A stretch of 40,292 bases of DNA. Origin: Methylobacterium sp. J-026 (GTDB lineage Bacteria; Pseudomonadota; Alphaproteobacteria; Rhizobiales; Beijerinckiaceae). The stretch covers positions 1 through 40,292 of the forward strand of contig NZ_JAKSYC010000179.1 in NCBI RefSeq assembly GCF_022829585.1, in the 5' to 3' direction. Position 1 is the first letter of the stretch, and the number at the start of each line of letters is the position of its first letter. Under the pieces are notes generated by a model. It saw nothing but the letters and a program-made list of their open reading frames with translations. It was not told where the DNA came from and made no database searches. Of the stretch, positions 1 to 7,821 are shown one piece after another. The position numbers and the translations under genes were made by a program.

Positions 1-266
1 AGGGATCGGACCTGCGCGTTAGCCTCCCCGGTGGGGACGGCGATGTTCACCCATCGCTGGCCGACACGTTCTCTCCTCCCCCGTGCGGGAGGCATTGGCG
101 GTGGCGGTGGTGCAGGATTGAGTTCGGCGGTGCCTTCTGAGGCCGGGGTGTTAGCCGCCGCCGCATGCCGCCGCCCATGCGCACGTTGCGCCCAACTGGG
201 GGCGGCCGTCACGGTGGGCACCGCGATTGCCAGGGCGAGAATCAGGATCGGACGGAGTAGGCGCAT
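1..266 (-). CDS. Partial secreted protein with Pro-rich linker (C-terminus beyond window)
   Basis: The reading frame starts at an ATG at 266 and runs open off the left edge, giving 88 complete residues. The first 26 or so residues form a signal peptide: MRLLRPILI, a hydrophobic core, then a PSWAQ cleavage-like region. A basic Arg/His/Ala stretch and a proline run (residues about 52-60) follow, then a sequence resembling the start of a folded domain. No family is recognised. No strong Shine-Dalgarno precedes the ATG. It is transcribed away from the HU/IHF-like gene on its right. A small exported or periplasmic protein is the likeliest reading. Confidence 0.5.
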   Translation of the reverse strand, partial: MRLLRPILILALAIAVPTVTAAPSWAQRAHGRRHAAAANTPASEGTAELNPAPPPPPMPPARGRRERVGQRWVNIAVPTGEANAQVRS

Positions 267-335
267 GCGGTTCACATAGTGCCGTGCGCCCTCGGTCACG
301 GCAACTTGTTGCCGTGGATCGAAGCCAAGTTCTCA

Positions 336-748
336 ATGAGCAATCTCACGGCCCTGTCCTTTATGCAGGCGGCCGAGGCACCAACGGGCAACTCCGCCAC
401 GGTGGCGGATCTGCCCGCGACCGTCCTTCACCTGCTTGCCGCTCCGTGCACGCAAGAGCCCATCCGGCAGGAGTTCATGCGCGAGGCCGACGCGGTGGTC
501 GACGTCATTCTAGACCGCATCACCGATGCGCTGGCGGACGGCGACAGGGTCGAACTGCGCGACTTCGGCACGTTCTTGCGTCCCAGACCGTGAGGGGCGC
601 CGCGCGCGCGCCTCGGAGCGGCGTAGAGGCGATCGTTCCGGCCCGAGTGCACGTGCGGTTTAAGCCTGGCAAGGCCATGCGCGAGCGGCTCGCCCTCAAG
701 CCGGCAGACCACAAGCGCGATGCAGAGCGTCTGCTCAGGGCATCGTGA
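336..748 (+). pseudogene. HU/IHF-family DNA-binding protein, frameshifted
   Basis: Two adjacent frames together make one IHF-beta-like protein. The first frame (ATG at 336; an alternative GTG lies at 279) encodes the helical part DAVVDVILDRITDALADGDR and the first strand VELRDFGTF, then stops at 593. The frame shifted by -1 continues with RGAARAPRSG...EAIVPARVHVRFKPGKAMRERL, the beta-arm and C-terminal signature of IHF/HU, and ends at 748. The break lies near 575-590. IHF-type proteins are about 95-110 residues long and bend DNA as dimers. The residues before the conserved helix are longer and less typical than usual. Either this is a decayed copy or the window has a one-base error; nothing resembling a programmed slip site is visible. 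Confidence 0.6.
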
Positions 749-1067
749 TATCGCCCACGGTATCGAACGCCCCGGCCGCGGCCATCGCGATCCGCTTCTT
801 GCGTGGGTAGCCCGTCGCCCAGAGCCTGTTGAAGAACCGGCGGGCTCCCACCGGATACACGCGTGCCCCGCCGTTCCGCGCGGTCGCGGCAGCATGCTGT
901 GGCGCGGCGAAAACCCAGCGATGGCCGCATGAATGGCTCACGCCAAAGGCCTTAGCGATCTCCCGTATTGAGGCGTGCTCAGCCCGCGTCGCGCAAGCGC
1001 GCGGAACCCGCAGGACGGTGAACAACTCGCTACTGACCGGATGCCTGCGGTTGAGGTGACGCCCCAT
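735..1067 (-). CDS. Small helix-turn-helix protein
   Basis: A 110-residue protein from an ATG at 1067. Residues about 35-53 (IREIAKAFGVSHSCGHRWV) look like a resolvase/MerR-style helix-turn-helix: a first helix, an FGVS turn and a recognition helix ending in HRWV. The C-terminal half (about 65-110) is basic, with RRFFNRLW and GYPRKKR, and has no recognised fold. Its last 14 bp overlap the end of the frameshifted IHF gene convergently. A phage or island transcription factor is plausible, but no target is evident. Confidence 0.45.
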   Translation of the reverse strand: MGRHLNRRHPVSSELFTVLRVPRACATRAEHASIREIAKAFGVSHSCGHRWVFAAPQHAAATARNGGARVYPVGARRFFNRLWATGYPRKKRIAMAAAGAFDTVGDITMP

Positions 1068-1235
1068 GAAAACCGATCCGCTCCACTCCGATGAAATGAA
1101 AGGGCCGGCCGCATGTGAACGCGGTGAACACGGAGGCGGACACGCTTGCGCCCGGAAAACACGAGGGCTCCACCGTCGCGATGAGCGGAAGCGAGACGCA
1201 GGGGACAGCTAGTCCCGTCTCGTAGGCTTTCCCGC

Positions 1236-1604
1236 TCAGTGCAGTTGCAGGGCCGTCAGCGCCTTGCGAACCAGCTTTTCGGCACACGGCTTCGAGATGA
1301 AGTGCGCATCCTCGGGAAGATCCTCAGCCGCCTCGGGCATGCATCCTGAGCAGACGATGATCGCCGTCTCGGGCCACCGCGACGCGACAGCGTGCGCGAG
1401 ATCGACGCCCGACATACCGCCAGGCATCCGGATGTCGGTGTACAGGAGGTGGATCTTCTTACCGCAGTTCAGGTGGCCCAGGGCGATGTGAGCGCAGTCG
1501 GCTTCCAGCACCTCGAAGCCGAGGCTGTCGAGGATGGCGACCGCTTCCATGCGGATTACGGGCTCATCCTCGGCAACGATGGCAAGGCGGCGTGAAGCTG
1601 ACAT
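1236..1604 (-). CDS. Single-domain response regulator (CheY-like receiver)
   Basis: From the ATG at 1604 this is a 122-residue stand-alone receiver domain; an upstream GTG at 1667 would add 21 unconserved residues. The acidic pair E12-D13 (VAEDEPVIR), the phosphoacceptor D57 in YTDIRMPGG, a Ser near residue 87 in IIVCSG and the conserved Lys in FISKPC are all present, so it should be phosphorylatable. No output domain follows. Such proteins act as phosphorelay intermediates or by binding a partner; MSGVDLAHAV resembles receivers paired with HWE/hybrid kinases of alphaproteobacteria. No kinase gene lies nearby, so the partner is elsewhere. Confidence 0.85.
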   Translation of the reverse strand: MSASRRLAIVAEDEPVIRMEAVAILDSLGFEVLEADCAHIALGHLNCGKKIHLLYTDIRMPGGMSGVDLAHAVASRWPETAIIVCSGCMPEAAEDLPEDAHFISKPCAEKLVRKALTALQLH

Positions 1605-1739
1605 GAAGCTATAAAGCTGTCCGGCGACCAAGGGTTTCAGCTTGGGTGTTTTCGGGCGAGCCCTCACACGCGAGGAAGGGGCCCTTTAGATCGAGTCGCG
1701 GCAAGCCGCGGGGAGGGGAACTGCGGAGCGCCGCGGTCG

Positions 1740-1767
1740 TTGACCATCAGATTGGATCTGTTCTAAT
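1740..1767 (+). promoter_or_regulatory. Sigma-70-type promoter of the 66-aa Cys4 gene
   Basis: TTGACC (1740-1745) and TCTAAT (1762-1767) are separated by 16 bp and lie 40 bp upstream of the start codon. The same arrangement (TTGACT, 16 bp, TCTAAT, then TCNCAACAGNACGG) precedes the paralogous gene at 25797-25997. Conservation between two copies supports a real promoter. Confidence 0.6.
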
Positions 1768-1807
1768 TCTCAACAGGACGGATCAACCGACAGACAGGAG
1801 CACCAAT

Positions 1808-2008
1808 ATGGCCAACGCGCATTGCGACAGCTGCAGGTTCTTCGACGAGCACAAGGGCAACGGTGCCGCCACGCAGGGCGATGCCGGTCTGTGCCGCTTC
1901 AACCCGCCCGTGAGCCAGCCGGCTCCGGAGTCGAAGGGCCTGTGGCCGGTGGTGTCTGCTGAAGACTGGTGCGGCCACTTCACCGCCGAGATGACTGCGG
2001 CCGAGTAA
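1808..2008 (+). CDS. 66-aa four-cysteine protein (copy 1)
   Basis: A short protein starting at the ATG at 1808, with AGGAG at 1796-1800 fixing the start. Four cysteines (C6 and C9 as CxxC, C29 in GLCRFNPP, C55 in DWCGHF) are arranged as in small proteins that bind zinc or an iron-sulfur centre; there is no signal peptide. It matches the protein encoded at 25797-25997 at 57 of 66 residues, including all four cysteines and both tryptophans (LWPVV and DWCGHF). It has its own promoter and a terminator hairpin right behind it, so it is a single-gene transcript. The metal-binding role is inferred from the cysteine pattern only. Confidence 0.8.
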   Translation: MANAHCDSCRFFDEHKGNGAATQGDAGLCRFNPPVSQPAPESKGLWPVVSAEDWCGHFTAEMTAAE

Positions 2009-2033
2009 GGCCTGGCATCAGGACCGCGATCAG

Positions 2034-2058
2034 GGTCAGCCGCGAAGCTGGCCTTTTT
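2034..2058 (+). terminator. Rho-independent terminator after the Cys4 gene
   Basis: GGTCAGC (2034-2040) pairs with GCTGGCC (2047-2053) around a six-base loop, with one G-U pair, and is followed by five T (2054-2058). It lies 26 bp after the stop codon. Confidence 0.7.
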
Positions 2059-2183
2059 CGTTTAGACACGATGTTGAGAATGAAGCTCTAGGGTGGTGCG
2101 ATCGGAGGCCTGGACAACCTGAGAGCGAGCGAGGCAGTGTCCTCTAAACAGGAGGAAGCCGATGCTAAAGCCGACAGGTCACG

Positions 2184-2342
2184 ATGCGCGCGCTGAGTGC
2201 GACCAAGGCCGCCACTGTGACTGTGGCGACCATGATGGTCTTGAGCGTCCTGGCGTCCACCGTCGCCGAGGCGCGATGTGGGTCCCGTGGCGGCCCAGGC
2301 TACCGCAAGGCGAATGGCAAATGCGCTTCGCAGCAGGACTAG
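2184..2342 (+). CDS. 52-aa secreted small protein (GGPGYR motif)
   Basis: A tiny reading frame from the ATG at 2184 to a TAG at 2342. It has a clean signal peptide (MRALSATKAATV, a hydrophobic core, cleavage after VAEA) and a 23-residue mature part, RCGSRGGPGYRKANGKCASQ, with two cysteines. Short secreted proteins with a GGPGYR/W...GKC pattern are common in Methylobacterium-type genomes (family recollection, not searched). The strong AGGAGG at 2150-2155 is ideally placed for an ATG at 2162 in another frame, so initiation here is uncertain. The next gene starts within or just after its end, suggesting coupling. Confidence 0.55.
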   Translation: MRALSATKAATVTVATMMVLSVLASTVAEARCGSRGGPGYRKANGKCASQQD

Positions 2343-2344
2343 GC

Positions 2345-2581
2345 GTGCGCACCACGCTGTTCACCCTAACCGCTGCGGCGCTCATTTCGCTGTTGGCACA
2401 CACGGCCCAGGCTTCACCAGGCGCGCTCGACCGCCACGGCTGCCACGGCCACGGCGCCCGCCATCACTGCCATCGCGGCATGGCGGGCCAGCACTTCGTC
2501 GGGTGGGGCGGCGGAGGATATCGCTTCGCTCATCAGCACGGCCGCCGTTGGGGGCATCACCGCCGGCATCGCTGGCACTGA
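2345..2581 (+). CDS. Secreted small His-rich protein with GCH...HCH motif
   Basis: Read from the GTG at 2345, which has AGGA a few bases upstream; an in-frame ATG at 2321 and a far-upstream ATG at 2162 are alternatives. The protein is 78 residues, with a signal peptide (MRTTLFTLTAAALISLLAHTAQA) and a His-rich mature part. LDRHGCHGHGARHHCHRG follows the pattern D..GCH...HCH found in small exported proteins linked to thermonucleases. The tail alternates Gly, His and Arg (GHHRRHRWH) and could bind metal. The thermonuclease gene begins 6 bp downstream, so the two are very likely one operon. Confidence 0.55.
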   Translation: MRTTLFTLTAAALISLLAHTAQASPGALDRHGCHGHGARHHCHRGMAGQHFVGWGGGGYRFAHQHGRRWGHHRRHRWH

Positions 2582-2587
2582 GGGCGC

Positions 2588-3280
2588 ATGCGAGCCCTCC
2601 TCACCATCCTCGCCCTTGGGCTGGTCGGCTCGGCGCTCGCGGCTGAGCCGATCACCGGCCGCGCCTCCGTGACGGATGGCGATACGGTGGTGATCCGTGA
2701 CGTACGGATCCGGCTGCACGGCATCGATGCGCCCGAGAGCGCGCAGTCTTGCAATGACGCGGCAGGCAAGTCCTACCGCTGCGGCCAGCGCGCTGCCTTC
2801 GCACTGGCGGATTGGATCGGCGAGGCGCCGATCACGTGCGAGCCTCGAGACACCGACCGTTATGGCCGCACAGTCGCGGTGTGCCGGAAGGGCGGCGAGG
2901 ATCTGAACGCCTGGATGGTCCGCGAGGGCCACGCCATCGCCTATCGGCGCTACTCCTCGGACTATGTGCTGTTGGAGACCGAGGCCAGGGCCGCCAAGCG
3001 CGGGATTTGGGCCGGGGCGTTCGACGAGCCGGCGGAATGGCGGCGCGGGAAGCGCGCGGCGGGTCTCGAGAACCCTCCATCCACTAAGGCTGAGACGCAG
3101 GCCCCGGCGATGCGAGGTTGCGCGATCAAGGGCAACATCAATCGGCGCGGCGACCACATCTACCACGTGCCCGGCTCACGCTTCTATGATCGGACGGTGA
3201 TCGATGAGGCGTCGGGCGAGCGGATGTTCTGCTCCGAGGCCGAGGCTCAGGCCGCAGGTTGGCGCGAGCCGAGGAACTGA
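2588..3280 (+). CDS. Secreted thermonuclease (SNase-like) with C-terminal IKGN...GWR domain
   Basis: A 230-residue exported nuclease. Residues 1-19 are a signal peptide ([16 protein letters not shown]). The staphylococcal-nuclease fold spans about 22-145, and the catalytic set is intact: D32 in DGDT, R42 and D47 in [11 protein letters not shown]50, and R94 in DRYGR. After a linker comes a second small domain (about 175-228), CAIKGNIN...[15 protein letters not shown]...[16 protein letters not shown], which often accompanies this enzyme type and may help envelope or substrate binding. It should cut DNA and RNA outside the cytoplasm, Ca-dependently by family knowledge. It lies between two small secreted proteins and the integrase. 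Confidence 0.88.
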   Translation: MRALLTILALGLVGSALAAEPITGRASVTDGDTVVIRDVRIRLHGIDAPESAQSCNDAAGKSYRCGQRAAFALADWIGEAPITCEPRDTDRYGRTVAVCRKGGEDLNAWMVREGHAIAYRRYSSDYVLLETEARAAKRGIWAGAFDEPAEWRRGKRAAGLENPPSTKAETQAPAMRGCAIKGNINRRGDHIYHVPGSRFYDRTVIDEASGERMFCSEAEAQAAGWREPRN

Positions 3281-3388
3281 GCGGCCGCTCTGATGCTCGG
3301 CAATGAGGACGCGCCGGCCGCCCGGTGTTGCGAACGCCTTGGGCACGCATGCGGGGAAGCGAGCGCTGTAGCAGATGGGCGAGCGCTC

Positions 3389-4432
3389 CTACAGCCCCGC
3401 CATGCCCGCGGCGTTTTGCTTGAACAGTGCTCCCGAGCGGATGTAGCCCAGGGTCGTGTCATACCGCTTGTGTCGGAGTTGGCGCTGTATCGCGTGGCCT
3501 GGCGCATCGTTGGCTGCAGCCGATGTGGCGAGACCGGAGCGGAGTGAGTGTCCCGCAAAGGCGGCGGCGCGCTCCTCGGCCTGACGCGGGGTTGCACCCT
3601 CGCGCAGGGCAAGCGCCACGATCGCACGCTTCACGATCTCCGCCACGGCAGCGCCGGTGAGGGGGACCTTCCCGATCTGCCCATGCCGGTTAATCGACCG
3701 AAAGGCCGGACCGACCTTGATCTTCGCGGCCTTAATCCAGGCGCGGAAATTTCTGACCGGGCAAGTCGAAGGGTCAGAGCCGTACGGCACGCCAACCTCG
3801 GCGCCGGCCGCGCTTTGGTCCGTCTTGGTGCGGCCTAGATGGATCACGAGGCCATCGGGCCCGTCCTCGACCCACGAGGCGCCATCTCGGCGCACGACCT
3901 CCAGCCCGGCAAGCTCCGACCGGCGTAGCGCCGCCGCGAAGCCGACGAGGATCAGTGCGCGGTCCCGCCGGCCAGAGAGTGTCTCGGGCAGCGCCTCGAC
4001 GGCGCGGCGCAGCTCGGCAGTGAGGAGGGCCTTCTTCTTGTTCGGCGGCTGGCCATGCTTTCGCTGGAGGCCAGCCCAGGCGTCGCGGAACGCGGGCGCA
4101 GATGTGTCGAGCTCGAACCTGGCCACCGCGTGCGCCTGCCTGACCGCGATAAGGCGCCGGCGGAGCGTGGCGACCTTCAGCGTCCTGGCGTTCTCAATGA
4201 GGTACGCGAGCATGGTCCCCGGGTGAGCCGGGAGCGCGCAAAGATCCTGTGCCTCGCACCAGGCGGTGAAGGCTCGGACGTCACCGGCATAAGCCTTTCG
4301 AGTCGCCCCGGATCGGGCGAGCGCCGCGTAGTCTCGGGCCTGATCGGCGATGCTCGAAACCACCGCCGGCGGCGTCACGGCTGGCGCCTCTTCGGACGCC
4401 GAATTCTCAATGCAAATCAGATCGTTGGGCAT
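3389..4432 (-). CDS. Tyrosine recombinase / site-specific integrase
   Basis: A 347-residue phage-type integrase. The N-terminal SAM-like core-binding domain (about 30-125) contains SGATRKAYAGDVRAF and TLRRRLIAVRQAH. The catalytic domain (about 135-335) shows Arg in AAALRRSELAGL, Lys in GRTKTDQ, HSLRSG as the HxxR box, His in RHKRYDT and the nucleophile Tyr in TLGYIR. All needed residues are present, so it should be active. It sits at the left end of the phage-derived block, next to the thermonuclease operon, as expected for an integrase beside an attachment site. No tRNA gene or clear attL/attR repeat was found around it. Confidence 0.9.
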   Translation of the reverse strand: MPNDLICIENSASEEAPAVTPPAVVSSIADQARDYAALARSGATRKAYAGDVRAFTAWCEAQDLCALPAHPGTMLAYLIENARTLKVATLRRRLIAVRQAHAVARFELDTSAPAFRDAWAGLQRKHGQPPNKKKALLTAELRRAVEALPETLSGRRDRALILVGFAAALRRSELAGLEVVRRDGASWVEDGPDGLVIHLGRTKTDQSAAGAEVGVPYGSDPSTCPVRNFRAWIKAAKIKVGPAFRSINRHGQIGKVPLTGAAVAEIVKRAIVALALREGATPRQAEERAAAFAGHSLRSGLATSAAANDAPGHAIQRQLRHKRYDTTLGYIRSGALFKQNAAGMAGL

Positions 4433-4521
4433 GATTCTGCCTTGGCGTCGATAACGACTTATTCTCGACGGTTAGAGGGGGCGGATTGGTGCGAATGACG
4501 CGGCGCCGACGCGCCGATCCA

Positions 4522-4571
4522 GGGGCCGACAGTCGCAGATTGTCAGCCCCCGAGGTGAGGCTTTGCGCCTC
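4522..4571 (-). terminator. Two hairpins behind the DUF5681 gene
   Basis: GAGGC/GCCTC around a five-base loop (4557-4571) overlaps the stop codon. GGGGCCGACA/TGTCAGCCCC (4522-4531 with 4541-4550, one mismatch) follows. Neither has a T-tract, so termination is a guess from position between the tail module and the integrase gene. Confidence 0.35.
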
Positions 4572-5004
4572 AAACGTCTGTTGACTCCTTGGCCTTCGCC
4601 TCGACCATCGCGCGCACCTCGGCCACCTCCGCGGCCAGGATGTGGGTCTCGATCGCCCCTCTGTGCCCTTCGATCAGCCCCATCAGCGCCTCAGCATCCG
4701 ACGGAGACAACTCGCCGTTGGTGGCCCCCTCCAGGATGGCTGCGGTGGCACGGGGGATATCGAGTGCTGTGGTGATCTCAGGTAGGGGGAAGGTAATCGG
4801 TCGATCCTTGCGAACCGGCATGAGCCGCTCGAAGACGAGACGCAACGCCTGCACGTCGCCCTTGAGGGCCAGCTGGATCAGCTTCTTCGTGAGGTTCTCG
4901 CCCCACTGGTCCAGCAGCGCCTCCATGAGCTGTGTGGATTTGTTTTTGGTCCCACGAGGCTTGCCTGCGGGGTTCCCGGACTTGCCGGGCGTAAAGCGGG
5001 CCAT
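4570..5004 (-). CDS. DUF5681-type phage protein
   Basis: The ATG at 5004 with GGGAGGG just upstream gives 144 residues; longer in-frame starts lack conservation. The N-terminus ARFTPGKSGNPAGKPRGTKN is the diagnostic DUF5681 motif, found in small proteins next to phage packaging or morphogenesis genes. The middle has TKKLIQLALKGDVQALRLVFERLMP, and the C-terminal helix pair (GELSPSDAEALMGLIEGHRGA) is helical and charged. Its biochemical role is unknown. It closes the minus-strand tail operon 79 bp after the tape measure gene. A decayed relative of its C-terminus lies at 11277-11376. Confidence 0.8.
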   Translation of the reverse strand: MARFTPGKSGNPAGKPRGTKNKSTQLMEALLDQWGENLTKKLIQLALKGDVQALRLVFERLMPVRKDRPITFPLPEITTALDIPRATAAILEGATNGELSPSDAEALMGLIEGHRGAIETHILAAEVAEVRAMVEAKAKESTDV

Positions 5005-5083
5005 GCCTGCCCTCCCATACGAGACGGCCCGGGACGCGCCCGGGCCGCGAGTGATCTGCGCTGTGTGTTGAGCCCGCCCGGCC

Positions 5084-7693
5084 TCAGCCGATCTGCGGAT
5101 AGGCCTCGGACCCGTCCGCGAAGTTGGCGCCGGTGGCCGGCCCATTGCCCTCTCGGAACATGTGCTTGGCGGTGTTCATCGCGATCTTGCGACCGTCGAG
5201 ATACACGTTGATTGCCTGCTGTTGCCCCGCCGGCGGTCGAGGCGGCGGCGGCACCGGGGGACGGCTGGCCTGCGGGGCTGTTTCGCCGCGCTGGAGCGCC
5301 CCTCGAAGACGCGGGTTGTACCGAGACCAGTTGCCGACCCCACTCTCACGCAGGAGCGTTTGAGCCACGCGGGTCTGCTCCTCCAGCGTCGCGGACATGG
5401 CACTGCGCGCCGTGATCCCGAGACGCGGTGCGAGCCGCCGCCAGTTCGAATTGGTGATCTGGTAGTAGCCCTGCGCCGTGTGGGTCCGGTCGCCGATGTA
5501 GTTCATCACGTTGCGGCCGTGGCTCTCGGTGGCCATGATGAGGCCGAGTATGTTCCGCTCGGGAGCCGACATCGCAACCGAGTCGGGCACGTCCATCGCG
5601 GTCCCGATAGGGCCGCTGCCGCCCCCGAAGCTCGCCCGCTGGATCAGGCTGCCACCGCTGCCACCGCCGTTGAACGAGATCTGGTTCACGACCGCCTCGG
5701 AGACGATCAGCTTCTTCATGAACTCCAAGATGGAGTTCCCCAGGCTGTCCAGGCTCGATTTCGCCTGCGGTGCGGCTGTTCCGACCTCACGGGCGCCGGC
5801 GGCGACATCCTTGGCCCCCTCAGCGACCTTCTTCTGCTCCACCTGCCCCTTCTCGGCCATCTCGCCGAAGCTGTTCATGAGCCAGCCGGCGCCTGACTTG
5901 ATGCTCTCCCAGATTGAACCGGCGCCGCTCTTCAGCTTCTCCGGATCAATCGCGCTGCCGGAGGGGCCGGGCTTAAGCAGATCGGGCATCTTGCCGTCGA
6001 GCGTGGCCTTGCCCTCGGCCAGCTTATTGAAGCCGTCAGCTCCCTTTTCCGCGAGCTCCTTCGGGCTGAAACCAATGAGCTCTCTCCAGGGGATCAGGGC
6101 ACCGAGGATCGTGACCGTGGCACCGGCCCCGACCGCGATAGCGATCGGTGGAAGGGCCCCCACCGCCGCCGCACCGAGACCCACCGCGCCAGCCGCGCCA
6201 ACACCACCAGCGAGAGCGGCTACGCTGCCGAAGGCGCTCTGCGCCGCCAGCGGGTTGTCGTGAAGCTTCTTGCCGAAGGCGCTGACCGTCTCCCCCAGAT
6301 CCCGGAGAATGTTGATGGCACCCTTCACCTCGGGATCGGCCATCGTGCTCCCGAGCGTCTTGAACGTCTGGAGGAGCATGACGAGCTGCCCTCCCATGGT
6401 GTTGTTCAAAACGCCGTCGGGGTTGCTCTGAGTTTGAAACCGCTTCAGGTTCTCATCGATATTCTTTTTGTTGGCGTTCATTTCATGAAACATCTTCGCA
6501 TAGTTTTTCGCGAAGCTGAGATTGTCGATCGCCTTATCGATACCTTCCTCGCTCGTGATACCCTTCTTTGCAAGCGCCGGGAGGAAAAATTCCTTGAACC
6601 AAGCGTATATGTTCTGTTTGAGAACATCCGCGCCGATGATGGATCCGGACTCGAAATCCTTCACGCCTCGACGGTTGCTGTCCTTCTGCAAGCCGAGGCC
6701 AACAAGTTCCTCGGACTCGGTCTTGTTCGACATCTGCCCTTTAAGCAGGTGCTTGGCGAACATGTAGATCGAGTCGCCGGCCGCGCCGCCGTTCATCTGC
6801 TCGGAGAACATCGGCAGCACACCGCCAACGAACTCAGGAGACCATCCCGTCGCCGTGCCGCCAGAGTGCTGTACGGCACCGAAGAGCTGCTTGCCGTTGA
6901 AGATGCCCCTGGTGCCGATGGCACCCTGCATCACGGCCTTGAAGAACTGCTCCTGTTCAGCCGCGGGGCGCGCCATGACGCCCATCTGGTCTAAGCCTCT
7001 CGCGAGGTAGCGGCTTTGACCCTTCTCCTGAAGCTTACCCTTCACCTCCTCCTGCTCGATGAGAGCAGTGAGCACGTTCATCCGCGCGACCATTGGAAGG
7101 AGGTGCCGGGCCTCGCCGTAATCACCCTTGCCGAGATCGGCCAAGTCGGTGATCGTCTTCATGTTCTCTGTTGGGTCGGTCGCCCGATTAGAGAAAGCTA
7201 GGGCATAGGCGAGCTGCTTGTTCTTAGCGATCTCAGCGTTAAGCTGATCTCGCGACATTGGCCGGCCGTGATCGAGGCCGCCCTGGACACGCTGGATCTC
7301 GGCGACCTGATCGACCCCGCCAGCCGCCTTCAGAGCCTCCTCGAGATAATGGATCGAGACGGTTGGAGCGCCGATCGCCGGATATGTTCCGACGATGGCG
7401 CCGGCCTGGTGTGCTCCGGGACCGTGTCGATGCGCCCGCGGGCTGTGACCGCCGGAGCCCCCACCGTACCGGATCGAGCGACCGCCACCTCCGCCGCCCG
7501 AGACCGACGGCATGGACGGCAGACGCATGGCGTTGGCGACCTGCTCCATCTTCCGCAACGCGGCGGTCGCGCGTGAGATGCGCCCCTCCCACGCCTCGAA
7601 GGACTTCCCGACCCCCTTGGCCGCCGTGCCGACGCCCTGGGTTGCCTTCCGTGCCTCCCGCAACTCCTTCGCGCTGGCGGCCGCCCAGCGCAC
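5084..7693 (-). CDS. Phage tail tape measure protein with C-terminal lysozyme-like domain
   Basis: An 869-residue protein from the GTG at 7693, the only usual start codon available in this frame. Its frame is open further upstream to the slippery site at 7825-7831. The N-terminus is helical (ELREARKATQGVGTAAKGVGKSFEAWEGRISRATAALRKMEQ), then a Gly-rich linker. A long helical body contains a hydrophobic membrane-like segment at about 490-545 (FGSVAALAGGVGAAGAVGLGA...). A transglycosylase/lysozyme-like domain lies near 705-800, with Glu in IMATESHGR and AQGYYQIT. A Pro-rich linker and a short tail end it. Tape measures set tail length and are ejected into the host; the lytic domain would open peptidoglycan. 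Codons for low-GC residues (Asn, Lys, Ile) are frequent at 350-420. Confidence 0.88.
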   Translation of the reverse strand: MRWAAASAKELREARKATQGVGTAAKGVGKSFEAWEGRISRATAALRKMEQVANAMRLPSMPSVSGGGGGGRSIRYGGGSGGHSPRAHRHGPGAHQAGAIVGTYPAIGAPTVSIHYLEEALKAAGGVDQVAEIQRVQGGLDHGRPMSRDQLNAEIAKNKQLAYALAFSNRATDPTENMKTITDLADLGKGDYGEARHLLPMVARMNVLTALIEQEEVKGKLQEKGQSRYLARGLDQMGVMARPAAEQEQFFKAVMQGAIGTRGIFNGKQLFGAVQHSGGTATGWSPEFVGGVLPMFSEQMNGGAAGDSIYMFAKHLLKGQMSNKTESEELVGLGLQKDSNRRGVKDFESGSIIGADVLKQNIYAWFKEFFLPALAKKGITSEEGIDKAIDNLSFAKNYAKMFHEMNANKKNIDENLKRFQTQSNPDGVLNNTMGGQLVMLLQTFKTLGSTMADPEVKGAINILRDLGETVSAFGKKLHDNPLAAQSAFGSVAALAGGVGAAGAVGLGAAAVGALPPIAIAVGAGATVTILGALIPWRELIGFSPKELAEKGADGFNKLAEGKATLDGKMPDLLKPGPSGSAIDPEKLKSGAGSIWESIKSGAGWLMNSFGEMAEKGQVEQKKVAEGAKDVAAGAREVGTAAPQAKSSLDSLGNSILEFMKKLIVSEAVVNQISFNGGGSGGSLIQRASFGGGSGPIGTAMDVPDSVAMSAPERNILGLIMATESHGRNVMNYIGDRTHTAQGYYQITNSNWRRLAPRLGITARSAMSATLEEQTRVAQTLLRESGVGNWSRYNPRLRGALQRGETAPQASRPPVPPPPRPPAGQQQAINVYLDGRKIAMNTAKHMFREGNGPATGANFADGSEAYPQIG

Positions 7694-7821
7694 GACGTCG
7701 TTGGCCGGGGCCTGGCCGCCCTTATGCGTCTTGAGCCGATCAATCGCGGCGACGAGGCGGTTCTCCTTCGGGACGCCGGAGGTGATCAGGGAGACGCACG
7801 AGATGAAGCCTGGGTGCCGGA

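Noticed and set aside
735..1067. Transposase fragment reading of the small HTH protein
   Set aside because: The HTH is generic and no DDE or serine recombinase catalytic motif or terminal repeat is near.
1030..1287. 85-residue minus-strand frame between the HTH and response regulator genes
   Set aside because: It overlaps both neighbours and has no domain or ribosome site; treated as chance frame.
1740..1767. Irr/iron-control box in the conserved promoter of the Cys4 genes
   Set aside because: TTCTAA half-sites are present, but the opposite half does not match a TTAGAA arm in either copy; an ordinary -10 element explains the conservation.
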